Source of the DNA: Tieghemiomyces parasiticus
Lineage: Eukaryota; Kickxellomycota; Dimargaritomycetes; Dimargaritales; Dimargaritaceae
Assembly (NCBI GenBank): GCA_027575765.1
Contig: JANBPT010000034.1
Coordinates: forward strand, 1 to 64,000
Length of the DNA stretch: 64,000 bases
Reading direction: 5' to 3'
Of the stretch, positions 30,101 to 41,557 are shown piece by piece; position 1 is the stretch's first letter, and each line of letters begins with the position of its first letter. Under the pieces are notes generated by a model. That model had not been told where the DNA came from, searched no databases, and saw only the letters and a list, made by a program, of their open reading frames with translations. The position numbers and the translations under genes are program-made.

Positions 30101-33100
30101 TGGCCACGACGTACAGAGTGTAATGTAAATCGACTCTTGACAGCGGCCAAACGCTCTATCTTACCGACTAGTAATTCGCTGTAAGTCAGTTTTCTTCCAC
30201 CAATGGCGGCCAAAGTAATAATATTACTATTAACTTTACTAGCGGATTTGGTAATGCCAGACCCGTTCCACTGGCACGCCCTTCATCTCGAATTTAGAGC
30301 GTTGCCTAACGTCATTAAACCCTTTAAAACGGTAACTAGTGGTACACACGTCGATAGTCCGGATAATCCACAACAGTATAAGAATCGACACTAGCGAAGC
30401 TTGGCCCGCCAGCTCGGGAGTGATTGGCTCCCAACCGAAATTAAGATTCGCGGAGCAATCAGTGCCATCGATCTGTAGGTACGCCCTCCCCTTTTCCTTC
30501 GCCCACAGCTGGTATCGCGATAGAACTGTTTGATCCAGGCTTCGCCATTCACTCTCTGCCCCCAACTTTGGACCATGCTCCGATATGGACGAGCCTTGCT
30601 GACGAGAAAATCCGCCAATGATCATGTACTCGTGCTGCAATTTAGCCGAGAGGGATGAGAGAAGAGAGGCATATTGTGCATCGGAGTGTGAAAGTGGGGT
30701 AGAGGGTGGGATTGTTGGAAACCGGCGCCCCGACGGCAATCCCTCCTCCTCCTCTCTCGCCGACCCAATATCCACTCTCTCCCTTAACTTTTGTTTTGGC
30801 TGGAGCCGCTTTGGCGACTACTATTAGGGTTATCTACATATAACGCCGATACAAAGGAGTATGATTACCACTGATGTGCCCTTCGCCATCCTCTTGCCCC
30901 CCTGCCCATCAACCAATATCTTTTTGTTTTATAGGCACATCCTGGCGCATCTATCTCGATCGGGCGGTGGCCGTGTTCTGATGGTGGAGGTAGGATGTAC
31001 CGGTGTCCCACCTTCGCCCGCCCGTATTTTTGGTGCCCTATTATAGTCCACTCACCCCAACGGGTATGGGTAAGGTATCACAATACACCGGGAAGATGTA
31101 ACGGTGTGGTTATATGAATGACTCAGCTAGGTGAATGTCTCTGCTCTATTTGTATACGGCGATAGCATGCTAGCAGACATGATGGTAGCTCCATACGTGT
31201 GCGCTTGGAACTATTACGTATAATACCAGGCCGCCGTTAGCTTTATGCTGTAGGAACTACCATCATTGCAAAATTCCGTGTGGAAACAGTATACATCGTA
31301 TGCTGTTGGTATCAGGCGGTATGGATCGAAGGGGATCTAAGAGTATCTTGTTTCCCCCTAATTATGTCAATTCGAGACTAAGCTTTTGGATTAGCTGGTA
31401 TGTTTGCGGCGTCGCAGATTGGGAACGATGCGAATGGAGAATTGTTCACGCAATCTTTAAATTAACAACGTAATATACGAAAACCTACATCCCTCCCGAC
31501 AGCCACGTATTCTGCTACTTGTGCAAATATGCAGGTCCGACGATTGAGTTAGGCGTTTCTTGGGAATGGACGACCAGGTAATACTATCGTTGGAAGCCAA
31601 CCGAACGACATAGATTGGACACCGCCTATCTGGGCCTTGCCCGCTGCGTTACGATCAAGGGTGCTAGGTACTTCCATCACACCCCGACGAGTTGGCGAGC
31701 GCAGTGCCCTCCGTATAAACTACCCTAGACGTAGTACTAGGGGTGGGCTACCCACTTGGAAGGTTCGCCGCCCCCCCCCACGAGGGCCCAATTCGTAGAG
31801 GTAGCACCAACTCGTTGGCGGAGGCGTATCGGAATGAGCGGGATCCGCACCCTCTACTTCTGTTGGCTCATCTCCGTCGCACAAACGGCTAGGCCCCTGC
31901 CGTCTCTACATGTCATCTTTCACGCCCGGCCTGTCATTCGACGGCTGCTCCGGTCTTTCTTTAACATCTCCCCCCTACCTCTGGGTCTGGCCCCCCAGCT
32001 GGTGTCACCTAATGTATTCCGACTTCTGTTGTATCACCTCTGTTACTTAGCCTAACGATAAATTTAACCGCCACAAATACGACGGACAGAGGGTGACGGG
32101 CGGGAGGACTTACGGTAAAGGCGCTTAACTTTTCGGGTAGCGGAGAAGAATAAGAGAAAGAGAGGGAGAGGGTGGATTCTGGGCCACTCGCTAAACCTCA
32201 GGATCGCCGCGGTGCCGGCCCTACTTTACAGAGCCCTTTATTCACTACGGACCCCCACGCTTCTCTCCCTTAATCCCTCGTTGGAGCCATCCCGTTTCAC
32301 CCCCTTCCCTCTTAGCTCCCAACATCTCTGTACATGGGCCTTATGGCTTGAATATGTCCGGCGGCTCTGGCCGTCAGCAATAGACGATACACGTGTTGAC
32401 TGGGGACCACCCTACCGTCTCACCACACGGCGTTCGCAGACACCTGTGCTTCGTGGTTCTCTCTCGTACTCTGTCTCTCACCATCACATACCAACACCTT
32501 TCGGTTTTCTCGGGTCGCCATTGCAGACTCGTAACTGTTTGACATACCACTCCAATAATAATATCGTCGTCGGTCGGTCATTAGCGGGCCATCGTCAACC
32601 TCAACCTTTCGCTCGCTACGGCCCGCTGGTCCAGGTCATTGGACAGGGTGTCCTCTCCATTCACCACCACTTCTCCTTCTCTGCTTCTCTCCGTCACGGC
32701 CATTCGTTATCGACACCCTCTAATCCCTCGATACTGCACCTTTGTTGCGCCTTTGTACAACTTCTCCTCCCTGTCTTTAACACCTATCCTACCCTCTCCT
32801 ATTATTCTTACCTGTCTCTCTCTCCCTCTCTGTCCACCCGCTCATGGTAGTCCTTTGGCTGCTCCACCGCCCCTCCCCCCTCTCCAACTACGGCCTAATC
32901 ACTAGTTTTCTCCGTCGTTAGGAGGGTGAGGTGTGTCGGTGGGGGAAAGCCAGGGAGGAGCAGCTTTGAATGGCTGCCCGGAGGGCTAGCAAAGACAACA
33001 GGATCACTTTTGAGAAGCCGCTCTTCTTTCGTCTTCACCCACTCTCCACTATCGATTTTTACCACCCCCTGTTTCTCTGCATCGGATCACCGGCTACCTC

Positions 33101-33978
33101 GGCCTCCCCTCCCACCCGCCTCTCTCAATATATAAACCCACCAAGGAACCCACCTCCAGATAACCATGAATCCATGAACAGTTCCACCCTATTACCACCA
33201 CCCCCCACTTCCGCCATTGGTTTTATATTGTCTTGCCGCTGCACTGGTTGCCTCTAGCCTTCCATTTCACGTTAGCACCGCATTGACATATCTCTTTTTT
33301 TTCTGCACTACACATCAATTTTGTTTTTCCATCTTCGCCTCAACATTCCGTTGTTTATGCACTCAGTCTTGAAATATCCTTACCATTCTGTTTAGCCACC
33401 ACCTTATCTTCCACCGCCACGCAAACCGCCGCCATCGCCACCTTGTTGTTTCTCACCTCCCGCCTCCCGGGCTGTGACCATCTCCTATGGTATATTGCCA
33501 TTTAGTGCGCCTCGACAACCAACATCGTTATCCCGCTTACGGCTTTAGAGATAACCATCTCGCACCACCACTTTCGATATCCATGTTCCTGTGACCACTC
33601 TCCAATCCCCGCTACACCTTGTATTTCGCCCTTACCTACCCCCAGGGCGTGTTCATCCCCACATTCACTTTAGCCCCCCCCCCTCCACTGTGCTCCCCAT
33701 TCCACATCTGTAGTTTATTGGTGGTCGATCACTCTGCTCTTCCACTCAATCTTGCGATCCTTCGCCTTTTCCCCCACTTCCATCTCTACCGCCTATTCTT
33801 GTTTATCCTCAACGACTGTCCCTGTTGATCCATCCCTATAGCCACTCAGCAGTCACCACGCTCCAATTCATACATTACCAGTACATAACCTTCAACGTTC
33901 TCCCCTACCCCCTCGCTTCTTTTATTTGTCACCTACCAACTTATTAGTTTGTATACCCCCCCCTCCTTCATATTAGTT
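27135..33978. other. Gene-poor 6.8 kb spacer with a long pyrimidine-rich 3' part
   Basis: This is the largest gene-free stretch. I see no domain, transposon signature or RNA gene. From 27135 to about 31700 composition is near-random with frequent stops in all frames. From about 31750 to 33978 the plus strand is strongly C/T-rich, creating spurious Ser-, Leu- and Pro-rich open frames (for example 32212-32850). This part probably belongs to the promoter and long leader of the kinase gene. TATATAAA at 33129-33136 is a possible core element. A 178-codon minus-strand frame at 30239-30775 lacks an ATG at its start and has no codon bias. Confidence 0.5.
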
Positions 33979-35499
33979 ATGACTCGTTACGTTGAAACTG
34001 TTCCCGATACCCGCCTGGGTATGATCCTCACCGATAAAGACCGTCAGTTCAAGATTGAGCGCACGGTTGGCCAGGGTACCTACGGGCCTATCTACCTGGC
34101 GCAGCTCCAGACGGAACCGTTCACACAGGTTGCTGTCAAGTGCCTCAACAAGCTGCCGCACCCGGAACAGCGGGGTCAGCACCGGGACCTTGACTTTCAC
34201 CGGTTGGAAGTGGCCATCCAGATGCTCTTGACGGGCCACCGCAACATTGTGGGTATGGAGTTTGTCATCGACACCGAGACGTGCCTGTACCTCGGAATGG
34301 AGTACTGCTCGCACGGTGACCTGTACGAGGCCATTACGACCACCACCCCGCCCACCCACCCGTGGTATGGACTCACCTCGGACCAGACTGTTATCAAGCG
34401 CGCCTTTCTGCAGGTCCTGGGTGCTGTCGCCTACGCCCACGAGCGCGGTATCTTTCACCGCGACCTCAAGCCGGAGAACATTCTGGTGGGCGCCGATGGC
34501 CAGCTCAAACTGGCCGACTTCGGACTGGCCACCACGGACTTCTGGTCTGTCGAGTTTGGCTGCGGTAGCAGCTTCTACATGAGCCCCGAGACCCAGGACA
34601 AGTATTTTGGCGCCGGTCGCAAATGCTTCACGTACTACAACGAAAAGTCCCAGCCTGTCTACTGCACCGCCGCCTGCGACCTGTGGGCCCTGGGGGTGAT
34701 TTTCCTCAACCTATGCTTTGGCCGGAATCCCTGGAAGAACGCAGGCCACTACGACCCCACGTTCGCCGCCTTCATGCGCAACCCGCGCATTCTCATGGAC
34801 ATGTTTCCGCTGACTGATGAGGCCTTCCGGCTGCTCACCATGATGTTCGCCCTCGACCCGGCCGAGCGCTGCACCATCCATGAGTTGATCCGCGAGGTCC
34901 AGAAGACTACCTCGTTCATCAAGGGCAAGGCTCCCGCTCCCCTGGAAGTTGATCTGGACGCCCGGACCGAGTTGGCCAACTCCATCGCTACCGCCGGGTT
35001 CCAGACCATCCCGGTGTCTCGTTCCAATACCCTTACCAGCGAGACCGGTGAGACAGACTCCATGGAGGTTGACAGCAACCCCACCGGTCCCTCGGCCGCT
35101 AAGGACACCTCGTCGCCATCGGTACCGGCGCCCAGCACCGAGGTCAGCAAACTGCGCGTCAAGTTCAACGGCCAGACTAACGTCTACGACCACCACCCGA
35201 CCGGCGTGTCGAAGGTGGATTTCCAATCCACCCTCAACGACTTCACCCTTGCGCCGTTCCAGAACCTCGGCCCGGCCCCGTCCGCCGCCGATGGTCAGCA
35301 GCCTAGTAAACGTACTCGCAAGCTGGCCAGCCCCGTTGGCTCCACGCCTGGCTTTGCCCAGCCAGCCATGGCCGGCTCTTTCCCTAAAATGGAGGGTACC
35401 CCCGCCGCCCCCACCAGCAATGACGCCACCCTGGGTACCCTCACCCAACCCGATGACGCCTCGTTCACCTCGCTCATCTCCAAATGCTTCCGGGTTTAG
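33979..35499 (+). CDS. Ran1/Pat1-like serine/threonine protein kinase
   Basis: This single-exon gene encodes 506 residues. The first ATG in frame is at 33979. The kinase domain covers about residues 25-310. The glycine loop is GQGTYG near 32, the catalytic lysine is Lys54 in VAVKCL, the catalytic loop is HRDLKPEN at 160-167, and DFG starts at Asp180. The activation segment FGCGSSFYMSPE is typical of the Ran1/Pat1, Sks1 and Vhs1 group. Pat1 in fission yeast blocks meiosis, while Sks1 and Vhs1 act in nutrient and cell-cycle control. The C-terminal 190 residues are Ser/Thr/Pro-rich and likely regulatory. All catalytic residues are present, so the enzyme should be active. Nutrient-linked control is inferred from the family. 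The very long pyrimidine-rich upstream region suggests complex leader-based regulation. Confidence 0.92.
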   Translation: MTRYVETVPDTRLGMILTDKDRQFKIERTVGQGTYGPIYLAQLQTEPFTQVAVKCLNKLPHPEQRGQHRDLDFHRLEVAIQMLLTGHRNIVGMEFVIDTETCLYLGMEYCSHGDLYEAITTTTPPTHPWYGLTSDQTVIKRAFLQVLGAVAYAHERGIFHRDLKPENILVGADGQLKLADFGLATTDFWSVEFGCGSSFYMSPETQDKYFGAGRKCFTYYNEKSQPVYCTAACDLWALGVIFLNLCFGRNPWKNAGHYDPTFAAFMRNPRILMDMFPLTDEAFRLLTMMFALDPAERCTIHELIREVQKTTSFIKGKAPAPLEVDLDARTELANSIATAGFQTIPVSRSNTLTSETGETDSMEVDSNPTGPSAAKDTSSPSVPAPSTEVSKLRVKFNGQTNVYDHHPTGVSKVDFQSTLNDFTLAPFQNLGPAPSAADGQQPSKRTRKLASPVGSTPGFAQPAMAGSFPKMEGTPAAPTSNDATLGTLTQPDDASFTSLISKCFRV

Positions 35500-36587
35500 A
35501 CCCCTCCTCCTCTTCCTTCTTCTTCTTCTTCTTATGCACTACTTCATACCCCAAGATATTTTCAGCAACTCTTCTTTCTTGCCTTTTTTAGGGCTGGCTC
35601 TATTGGTTTTTGGCACACCCAATGTACCGTACAGGCTACGGTCAAAGCATCACGGAAACTGTATTATAATGACTATTTATTAAAACCCATGATCCTCAAT
35701 CTACATAATGCGCCAAGTTTCTATACATTAACATTAGAGGGGTGGCTTCAAGTCTCTGGTTTGTAGTATAGTGAACCCTGATTTGCAACCGGTCACGACT
35801 GCCGTCTCCGAGGCAATTGTTTCATTCTTTCAACCTCTGTGTGATACGCTAGTGCCGATAAGATCATAGAAGGGGGCAGTGTATGAGCCGTTGGCGTGGT
35901 ACCGGTGGCCGGTTCCATTACCTATTGTGGTGCCGCCAAAGGAGACGAACCCTGAACCTCCATACATTTTCGTCCAGGCTGGGAGGCCAATATTGTACGC
36001 CGTGGACATCGGCAGCGATACGGCCAGGGAATCGCCGTTCTGGATAGAACGTGTTGCGTGGTGGATCCTGGCTTGGTTTAGTTGGTCATGACTGATTAAA
36101 CGCCCCTCGCTAGGCGCTCTAGCCAGATAAAGCGGCCGAATGAGGGTGTTTAATCCAACATAGGGCGGAAGAGGGGATGTGGGTGGAATCAGTGGATATT
36201 GTTTCGATTGGGAGTTGTTGGACCATACCTTGGCAGTAATACCCTGGGAAGCCCAAGGCGCCGGCCTACAGGTCCAGACAGGAATAGTGGGAAGGGGGGG
36301 AAGGCAATCACACCCAAACTGGTCAGGTCACGTCAGCTGCAAAAACAAACGGGGCCGCAGAAACTCAGTCCCCACCATTTCCCACCCCTCCATCTCCACG
36401 CCTCTCTGCGCTGCCTAGTAGGAAGGCGGCGCTACAAACCCTCTCCTCTAGTCGACAGCGACGCACACTTCTTTCCGCGCACAACCTAGCTTTGCATTAT
36501 ATATATATATTTCTTCAGGACCCACTAACTTGTAACTGTATCCACTGTCTCGCAATACTTTTGCTTGGTAATATACCCCCCTTCCCA
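35500..36587. other. Spacer between the kinase and the second MOSC gene
   Basis: This holds the kinase 3' untranslated region, with a TTC-rich tract just after the stop codon and A/T-rich DNA near 35650-35690. It also holds the promoter of the second MOSC gene. A (TA)6 tract lies at 36498-36509, about 80 bases before the MOSC ATG. No gene is seen. Confidence 0.5.
35513..35533. repeat. CTT/TTC trinucleotide tract in the kinase 3' region
   Basis: A run of CTT repeats begins about 14 bases after the kinase stop codon, in a longer pure pyrimidine block. Confidence 0.85.
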
Positions 36588-38296
36588 ATGGACCTACTTG
36601 AGCAATACGTCGTACCGCTACTTCCGGAGAGTATAAACAACTGGCTGACGGGCCAGACGACACCGACCCTGTCCCCCGTCCACGTTGCCAAACTCTTTGT
36701 ATATCCCGTCAAGTCCTGCCGCGGAATTGCGGTTGAAGAGGCTCAGGTCACCAAGAGTAAGAAATGACTAATGTGAAAAAAAGCGAACCGTTGTGACGGG
36801 GGGGGGGGGAGCGGGACTCGTGGCGCGTGCCCTCCTCCCACCCCTTTCTCCATGGCTTGTCGGCCTGTACCGCCTCGACCCAATGAACAGCAGTGATACC
36901 AAAGCGGATCCTTCCGTACAATAACTTTCACCGCCTAATGTCCCAATTACCACTCCTCCCTCCCTAATACCAGCGGGCTTCCTACACGATCGACACTGGG
37001 TCATCACCGACGAAGACTATATTATCATGACCCAGCGGACGGAGAGCCGCCTGGTACTCCTGCAACCGACCATCCACGAGCACCCCAAGGATCCAGACAC
37101 CGGGCTGCCGACAGTGCCCTACCTCGCCGTTAACGTCGTGGAGCAGCAAGGCTCGGGCCTGCCTCCTTCTACTTCACAAAGCGAGCTGCGGGTACCGCTC
37201 TACCCAACCGACGAGGAACGGGCCCAGTACAAATTGGTCCATGTGACGGTATTCAGTGAAAAAGTGGCTGGGTACGATCTCGGGGACGAGGTTGCCGAGT
37301 GGTGTAGCCAGTTTTTGGGCAAACCCGCGCGGCTAGTAATGCGTGCCGATACTGAGGTGCGCCGGATGCTCGTCTGTGCACCGCCAGACGATCTGGTAGA
37401 GGAGCCGTCACAGGTAAGCAGTGGGATCTATGAGGCGCTTTGGCCACTTCCTTATTTCCTTTCCTAATGGCCATCGGGTGGCTGCGGCACACCCCGGAGT
37501 TATACCAGCCATGGTTGGGAAGGAATTGGACGCCTAACCTGACCAATGGAGCCATGGCTGTTTATTGTTGTTTTTATTTACCTTCCCCGCCCTTGCTCCC
37601 CTCACCGTTAATCTAGACTGCTTTCGCCGATGATGCACCCTTCCTTCTAGCATCTGAAGCCTCCCTTCACGACGTGAACGAGCACCTATCGGGCTACTCG
37701 ATCGACATTCGTCGCTTCCGGCCCAATATTTTAGTGTCCGGGTGTCAGGCCTTCGAGGAAGAAACCTGGAAACGCGTCCAGTTCATACCCGACGCCGACC
37801 GCGAGGCGGCCCCGGAGACCCGCCAGGCCGATTTGTGGGTCACGTCCCGGTGTACCCGCTGTGTCATGACGAACAACAACCCGGATACTGGCATGCCATC
37901 GTCCGAGCAGCAGCCCCTCAAGACCCTTATCGCGTACCGCCGGGTCGATCCCGGTGCCAAATTCAAGGGCTGTTTTGGTATGAACTGCGCGCCTGTCAAA
38001 CTCGGTAAGTCCGCGGTTGAGAGGCTACCAGCTCCAAAGGCGATGCCGGATTCAATTGATAATGAGTTGGTCGGTGGGGGGGATGAGCTCAGTGACGGGT
38101 TGCACATGGCATCCCGGAGCGGCTAGTTTGCGGCGAGCAATGTGTACTAACCTCCCAGCCAACCGCAACTTCGCCTACGTTTGCGCATCACAAATCCCTC
38201 GATGGCGTCTGTCAAACCGGCGTAGACCAAATGATCTGTGTCGGTGACGCCGTGATTGTTCAGGAAACTGGCGACCACTGCCGCACCAGTGACTAG
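36588..38296 (+). CDS. mARC-type MOSC-domain molybdenum protein, copy 2
   Basis: Four exons, 36588-36756, 36974-37413, 37617-38004 and 38226-38296, join to 355 codons, exactly the length of copy 1. Phases are 1, 0, 1 at the same places in the fold. Donors are GTAAGA, GTAAGC and GTAAGT; acceptors CAG, TAG and TAG. The N-terminal barrel has LFVYPVKSCRGIA and HDRHWVITDED. The C-terminal MOSC domain has FRPNI, TSRCTRCVMTNNNPDTG and VGDAVIVQ. Cys285 aligns with the metal-ligand cysteine of mARC. It differs from copy 1 mainly in the N-terminus and the loop around 95-115. Where copy 1 has FLSQKDEGR, this one has IMTQRTESR. The two probably reduce different N-hydroxylated substrates or are expressed differently. 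An earlier CAG before exon 4 gives a wrong frame and was not used. Confidence 0.92.
36798..36809. repeat. G12 homopolymer in MOSC copy 2 intron 1
   Basis: Twelve consecutive G bases lie in the first intron of the second MOSC gene, 40 bases after the donor. It is the longest G run in the window. Confidence 0.9.
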
Positions 38297-39470
38297 AACG
38301 GGACGGTCCCAGAGATTAAGTATATTCTCACATAGCTAATATCGCATGGACCACTCCTCGCCAGTAGTTTGATTATCGTGCAGGATTTAATTATAAAGGG
38401 TGCCAGCTTTGCGGTGAATGCTGATCAAGAAGGATATAGGGGTAGGTGGGATGAGCCCATGGGTAAACCGGGGCCGTACGTTGCCTCCGAACTATGGCCA
38501 ATGCGACACGTGGCGTGTTAACGGGGAGGGGTAGGCGCCTGTGGGATAGTGCAGTTCGAATTAGCAACGGACCTACGCCCTAATGGTGCAGAAAAGGCGG
38601 GTCAATGGTTAGGGAGCGGCCTGGTCCGCGGCGATCATAGTCGTCCATCCTCCCTCATTCCCACTCGCGTTGGTGTGTTGAACCCATCTACACCTTCCAA
38701 GCACCTGGCCAGTAGGGGCGTCATCTCCCTGTACCGATTGTCTAGCGAGGTGGGGCCCATGAGGCCGGAGAGCTATGCTCATACAAAGGGCCGCTAGAGG
38801 AGCCTAGAGCGGATTTTCCTCCACCAGCCCATATGATCGGCGAGGGCGGGGAATACGGAGGGGCGTGAGGCGTCTCTTTTTGAGGGCCCCGGCTCTCTAG
38901 CAGCGATGGCCTACCCTGTTTAGGAGAGCACCTCGACCTGGCATGGCGCCACAAGAAGCAGCGAGGCCTAGTCGCTTTCCATTACGCCCACGCTGCGTTT
39001 GTGGCTTTCGTTACTAGGTCCACCCGCCCTCCCCCCGCCACCACCGCTCCCCTTACGTATCTCTGCATTCCGCCACCTACAAGTTGACGACCTGAATCCC
39101 TTACCTGTCCCATGCCATCATACCACTGCACTGTTTGCTTTTTTTACACCGCCTTTATCCAGCTTCGCTAAGCATAAGCCATACCCCACTGCATCCTCGA
39201 CCTTCGTAACGGCTTCCTAATTCCCCGTTCGAACCCTCATTCCTTCGCTGTCGCCCACCCATTCCATCCGGCAAACGGAGTTTCATCTCGCTTGCGTTTT
39301 CCAAGGAAGAGTAAACAGAGGGTCTGTGGCCCAACTCCATGATCGCGCAGTCCCACATTTCGATCCTTTCAGAGCAATATCATCCGCTCAGCCGGTCTTT
39401 GTGCCCCGCATCCTTCCCTTGTCACCCTTACCTTGTTAGCCCCTTCCCTCTGGTTCTTCTATAGCTCGCC
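38297..39470. other. Spacer between MOSC copy 2 and the kelch gene
   Basis: No gene is supported in this 1.17 kb. The first part is the MOSC copy 2 3' region. From about 39000 the plus strand turns C/T-rich up to the kelch ATG at 39471, consistent with a leader. Confidence 0.5.
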
Positions 39471-41557
39471 ATGTTATCCGCGACTTCCGACGCCACGTCG
39501 TCGCCTAGCTTCACCAGTCCTGGGCCAGGTAAGAGTGCGAAGAATCAGAACTCCTCCCCCACATCCACTTCTTGGCCTTCCGCCATGGTTCAGGCGGGGC
39601 GGCGTTTTAGGAACATTTTTTTAACGAAGGCCAGGGGTGGAATTTTTCAGCGCGGTAACTATTTTTCAAGTGTCAGGGGTATAAAGTGGATAGGCGGAAG
39701 GTGCCCCGGGCCACTATTTTTCTCGCTGGTCGTCCACTATCCCCACGCCCGACGCACCTGGCCTGCTCCCGTTGGCACTTGGCGTGAGGCCCCGCGCCAT
39801 TACGGCCCTGTGTGTCTGGTATTGATGAGAAGACTTTGCCTTACCCCCCCCGGTCACAGCTTATTAGCAGCTATCCCTCACCCCACGGCCTGTCCTCGCC
39901 GTCGGCCTCTTTGCTTGCAGCCTCGCACACGCTGGCCTTTATCTACTGGCGATTGGCACGAGGCGGCGCTGCGTCGACCTTATTTACCTGGTCGTATTCC
40001 CTTTCCCGCCACCTTTACCTCCGCCACGGACTACCCCTCTTGCGCCGTTTCCCTTGCGACTGTCATTTTCCCCTTTTTATTTGGCTTGGAACCTTCGGAC
40101 TAATCGACCCTTTCCACCGCCTCTTCCGCAACCCCTTACAGCTCCCGGCTCCATCGACACGAGTATCGCCGCCGATCTAGTCAGCGTCAGCAGCGGCCGC
40201 CAACTACCCAAGAAGGGCCCGACGCCGGCCCCCGTACCTGCCATGTACTGGTCGCAAGTCAAGACGTTCGGGGTTAGCCCCAAGAAAATCCGGTCCCACA
40301 CCATGAACGTGATTGGCGACTATATTTACATCTTTGGTGGCTGGGATAACCGCGCCTGCTACAACGAAGTCTTCGTTTTCGACTCGGGTAAGTGCCATCG
40401 CTGATGTCGACGGTCAGACCGCCGGTAATAGTGACGTACATTGGTGTTTCTATCATTTCCGCACACACACACTCTCTCTCTCCCTCACCTTGCCACGTGT
40501 GCTGACCCCCCACTCTCCCGTACGCCACGACCCCCACACCCTTCCCACGCCACCTTGTACAATACTCTCCACACCAATAGACTCTATGCACTGGTCGGTG
40601 GCCAAGGCCTCCGGCGACATTCCCCCGCCGTGCCGAGCGCACTCGTCGACGGTCGTGGATCGCAAGCTGTACATCTTCGGCGGTGGCGATGGCCCTAACT
40701 ACTTCAACGACATATACATCTTCGATGCCGACACGCTCATCTGGACCAAGCCCAAGGTGACGGGGGAGAACCCTGGGTCGCGGCGCGCCCACAGCAGTTT
40801 CGCCTACAACGGGAACCTGTACCTGTTTGGCGGTGGCGATGGGGCCAAGGCCCTCAACGACGTGTACATCCTCACCATTACTCCAATTGACTCGGAACCC
40901 AGCCCAACCCACCACCGGCCCAGCCACAGCACTAGTAGCGGCGGTGGTGGTGGCAGTATCAGTGCTCGCAACCTGGCGCATGACGGAACCAACGGTACTG
41001 CGGGAACTGCCCACCTTACCGGCACCAACGCCCTGACATCGGCGTCGGCCACAGCGGCTACGTACCACTGGTCGCGGCTGGAGACCACGGGAGAACCCCC
41101 AGCGCCGCGCGGGTATCACACGTCGAATCTGATCCAGGACAAGCTCCTCGTATTTGGCGGGTCAGACGGGGTAACGTGCTTTGCGGATGTGCACATTCTG
41201 GACCTGACGACGCTGACGTGGTCGACGGTAGACTGCCAGCCACCCATCAAGCGGTTGGCTCACACCGCTACCCAGGTGGGCTCCTACCTGTTTGTCATTG
41301 CCGGCCACGATGGCCACCACTATTCCAACGAGATTTTGCTCCTCAACCTCGTCACCATGAACTGGGAAACCCGTCGCGTCTACGGTGCCCACCCGCCCGC
41401 CCGCGCCTACCATACCACCGTCCTCCATGACTCCCGCCTGTTTTTACACGGCGGGTTCGACGGTCATTCTTTGTTTACCGATCTCTACGTGCTCGACCTG
41501 AGTGGGTACGCCTACTTGCCCCAGGTCACCGACTTTGAATTGGCCATGCTCAAGTAG
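39471..41557 (+). CDS. Six-blade kelch-repeat protein
   Basis: Three exons, 39471-39528, 40142-40387 and 40581-41557, join to 426 codons; donors GTAAGA and GTAAGT, acceptors CAG and TAG, both phase 1. After a short Ser/Thr/Pro-rich N-terminus, six kelch repeats follow with their double glycine. They are YIYIFGGWDN, KLYIFGGGDGPN, NLYLFGGGDGAK, KLLVFGGSDGVT, YLFVIAGHDGHH (one Gly replaced by Ala) and RLFLHGGFDGHS. A Ser- and Gly-rich insert separates repeats 3 and 4. The chain ends just after the sixth repeat, so no BTB, coiled-coil or enzyme domain is attached. Such beta-propellers bind partner proteins; fungal examples (Tea1, Kel1, Ral2) act in polarity and Ras signalling. The partner is unknown. 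Intron 1 is 613 bases, far longer than the others, and exon 1 rests on splice-site logic and phase only. Confidence 0.87.

Noticed and set aside
30239..30775. 178-codon minus-strand frame in the large spacer
   Set aside because: It opens with GTG rather than ATG, lacks the third-position C/G bias of real genes, and has no recognisable motif. A decayed gene cannot be excluded.
32212..32850. 212-codon plus-strand frame rich in Ser, Leu and Pro
   Set aside because: It has no ATG at its start and arises from the long C/T-rich block upstream of the kinase.
34711..35448. 245-codon minus-strand frame inside the kinase gene
   Set aside because: The plus-strand kinase is certain here, and the antisense product is low complexity with no domain.
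38150..38247. Alternative CAG acceptor for exon 4 of MOSC copy 2
   Set aside because: It gives a frame without the VGD strand of the MOSC domain, while the later TAG at 38225 restores the sequence seen in copy 1.
39215..39235. GTTCGAACC, resembling a tRNA T-loop
   Set aside because: The flanking bases do not form the five-base T stem, so no tRNA is called.
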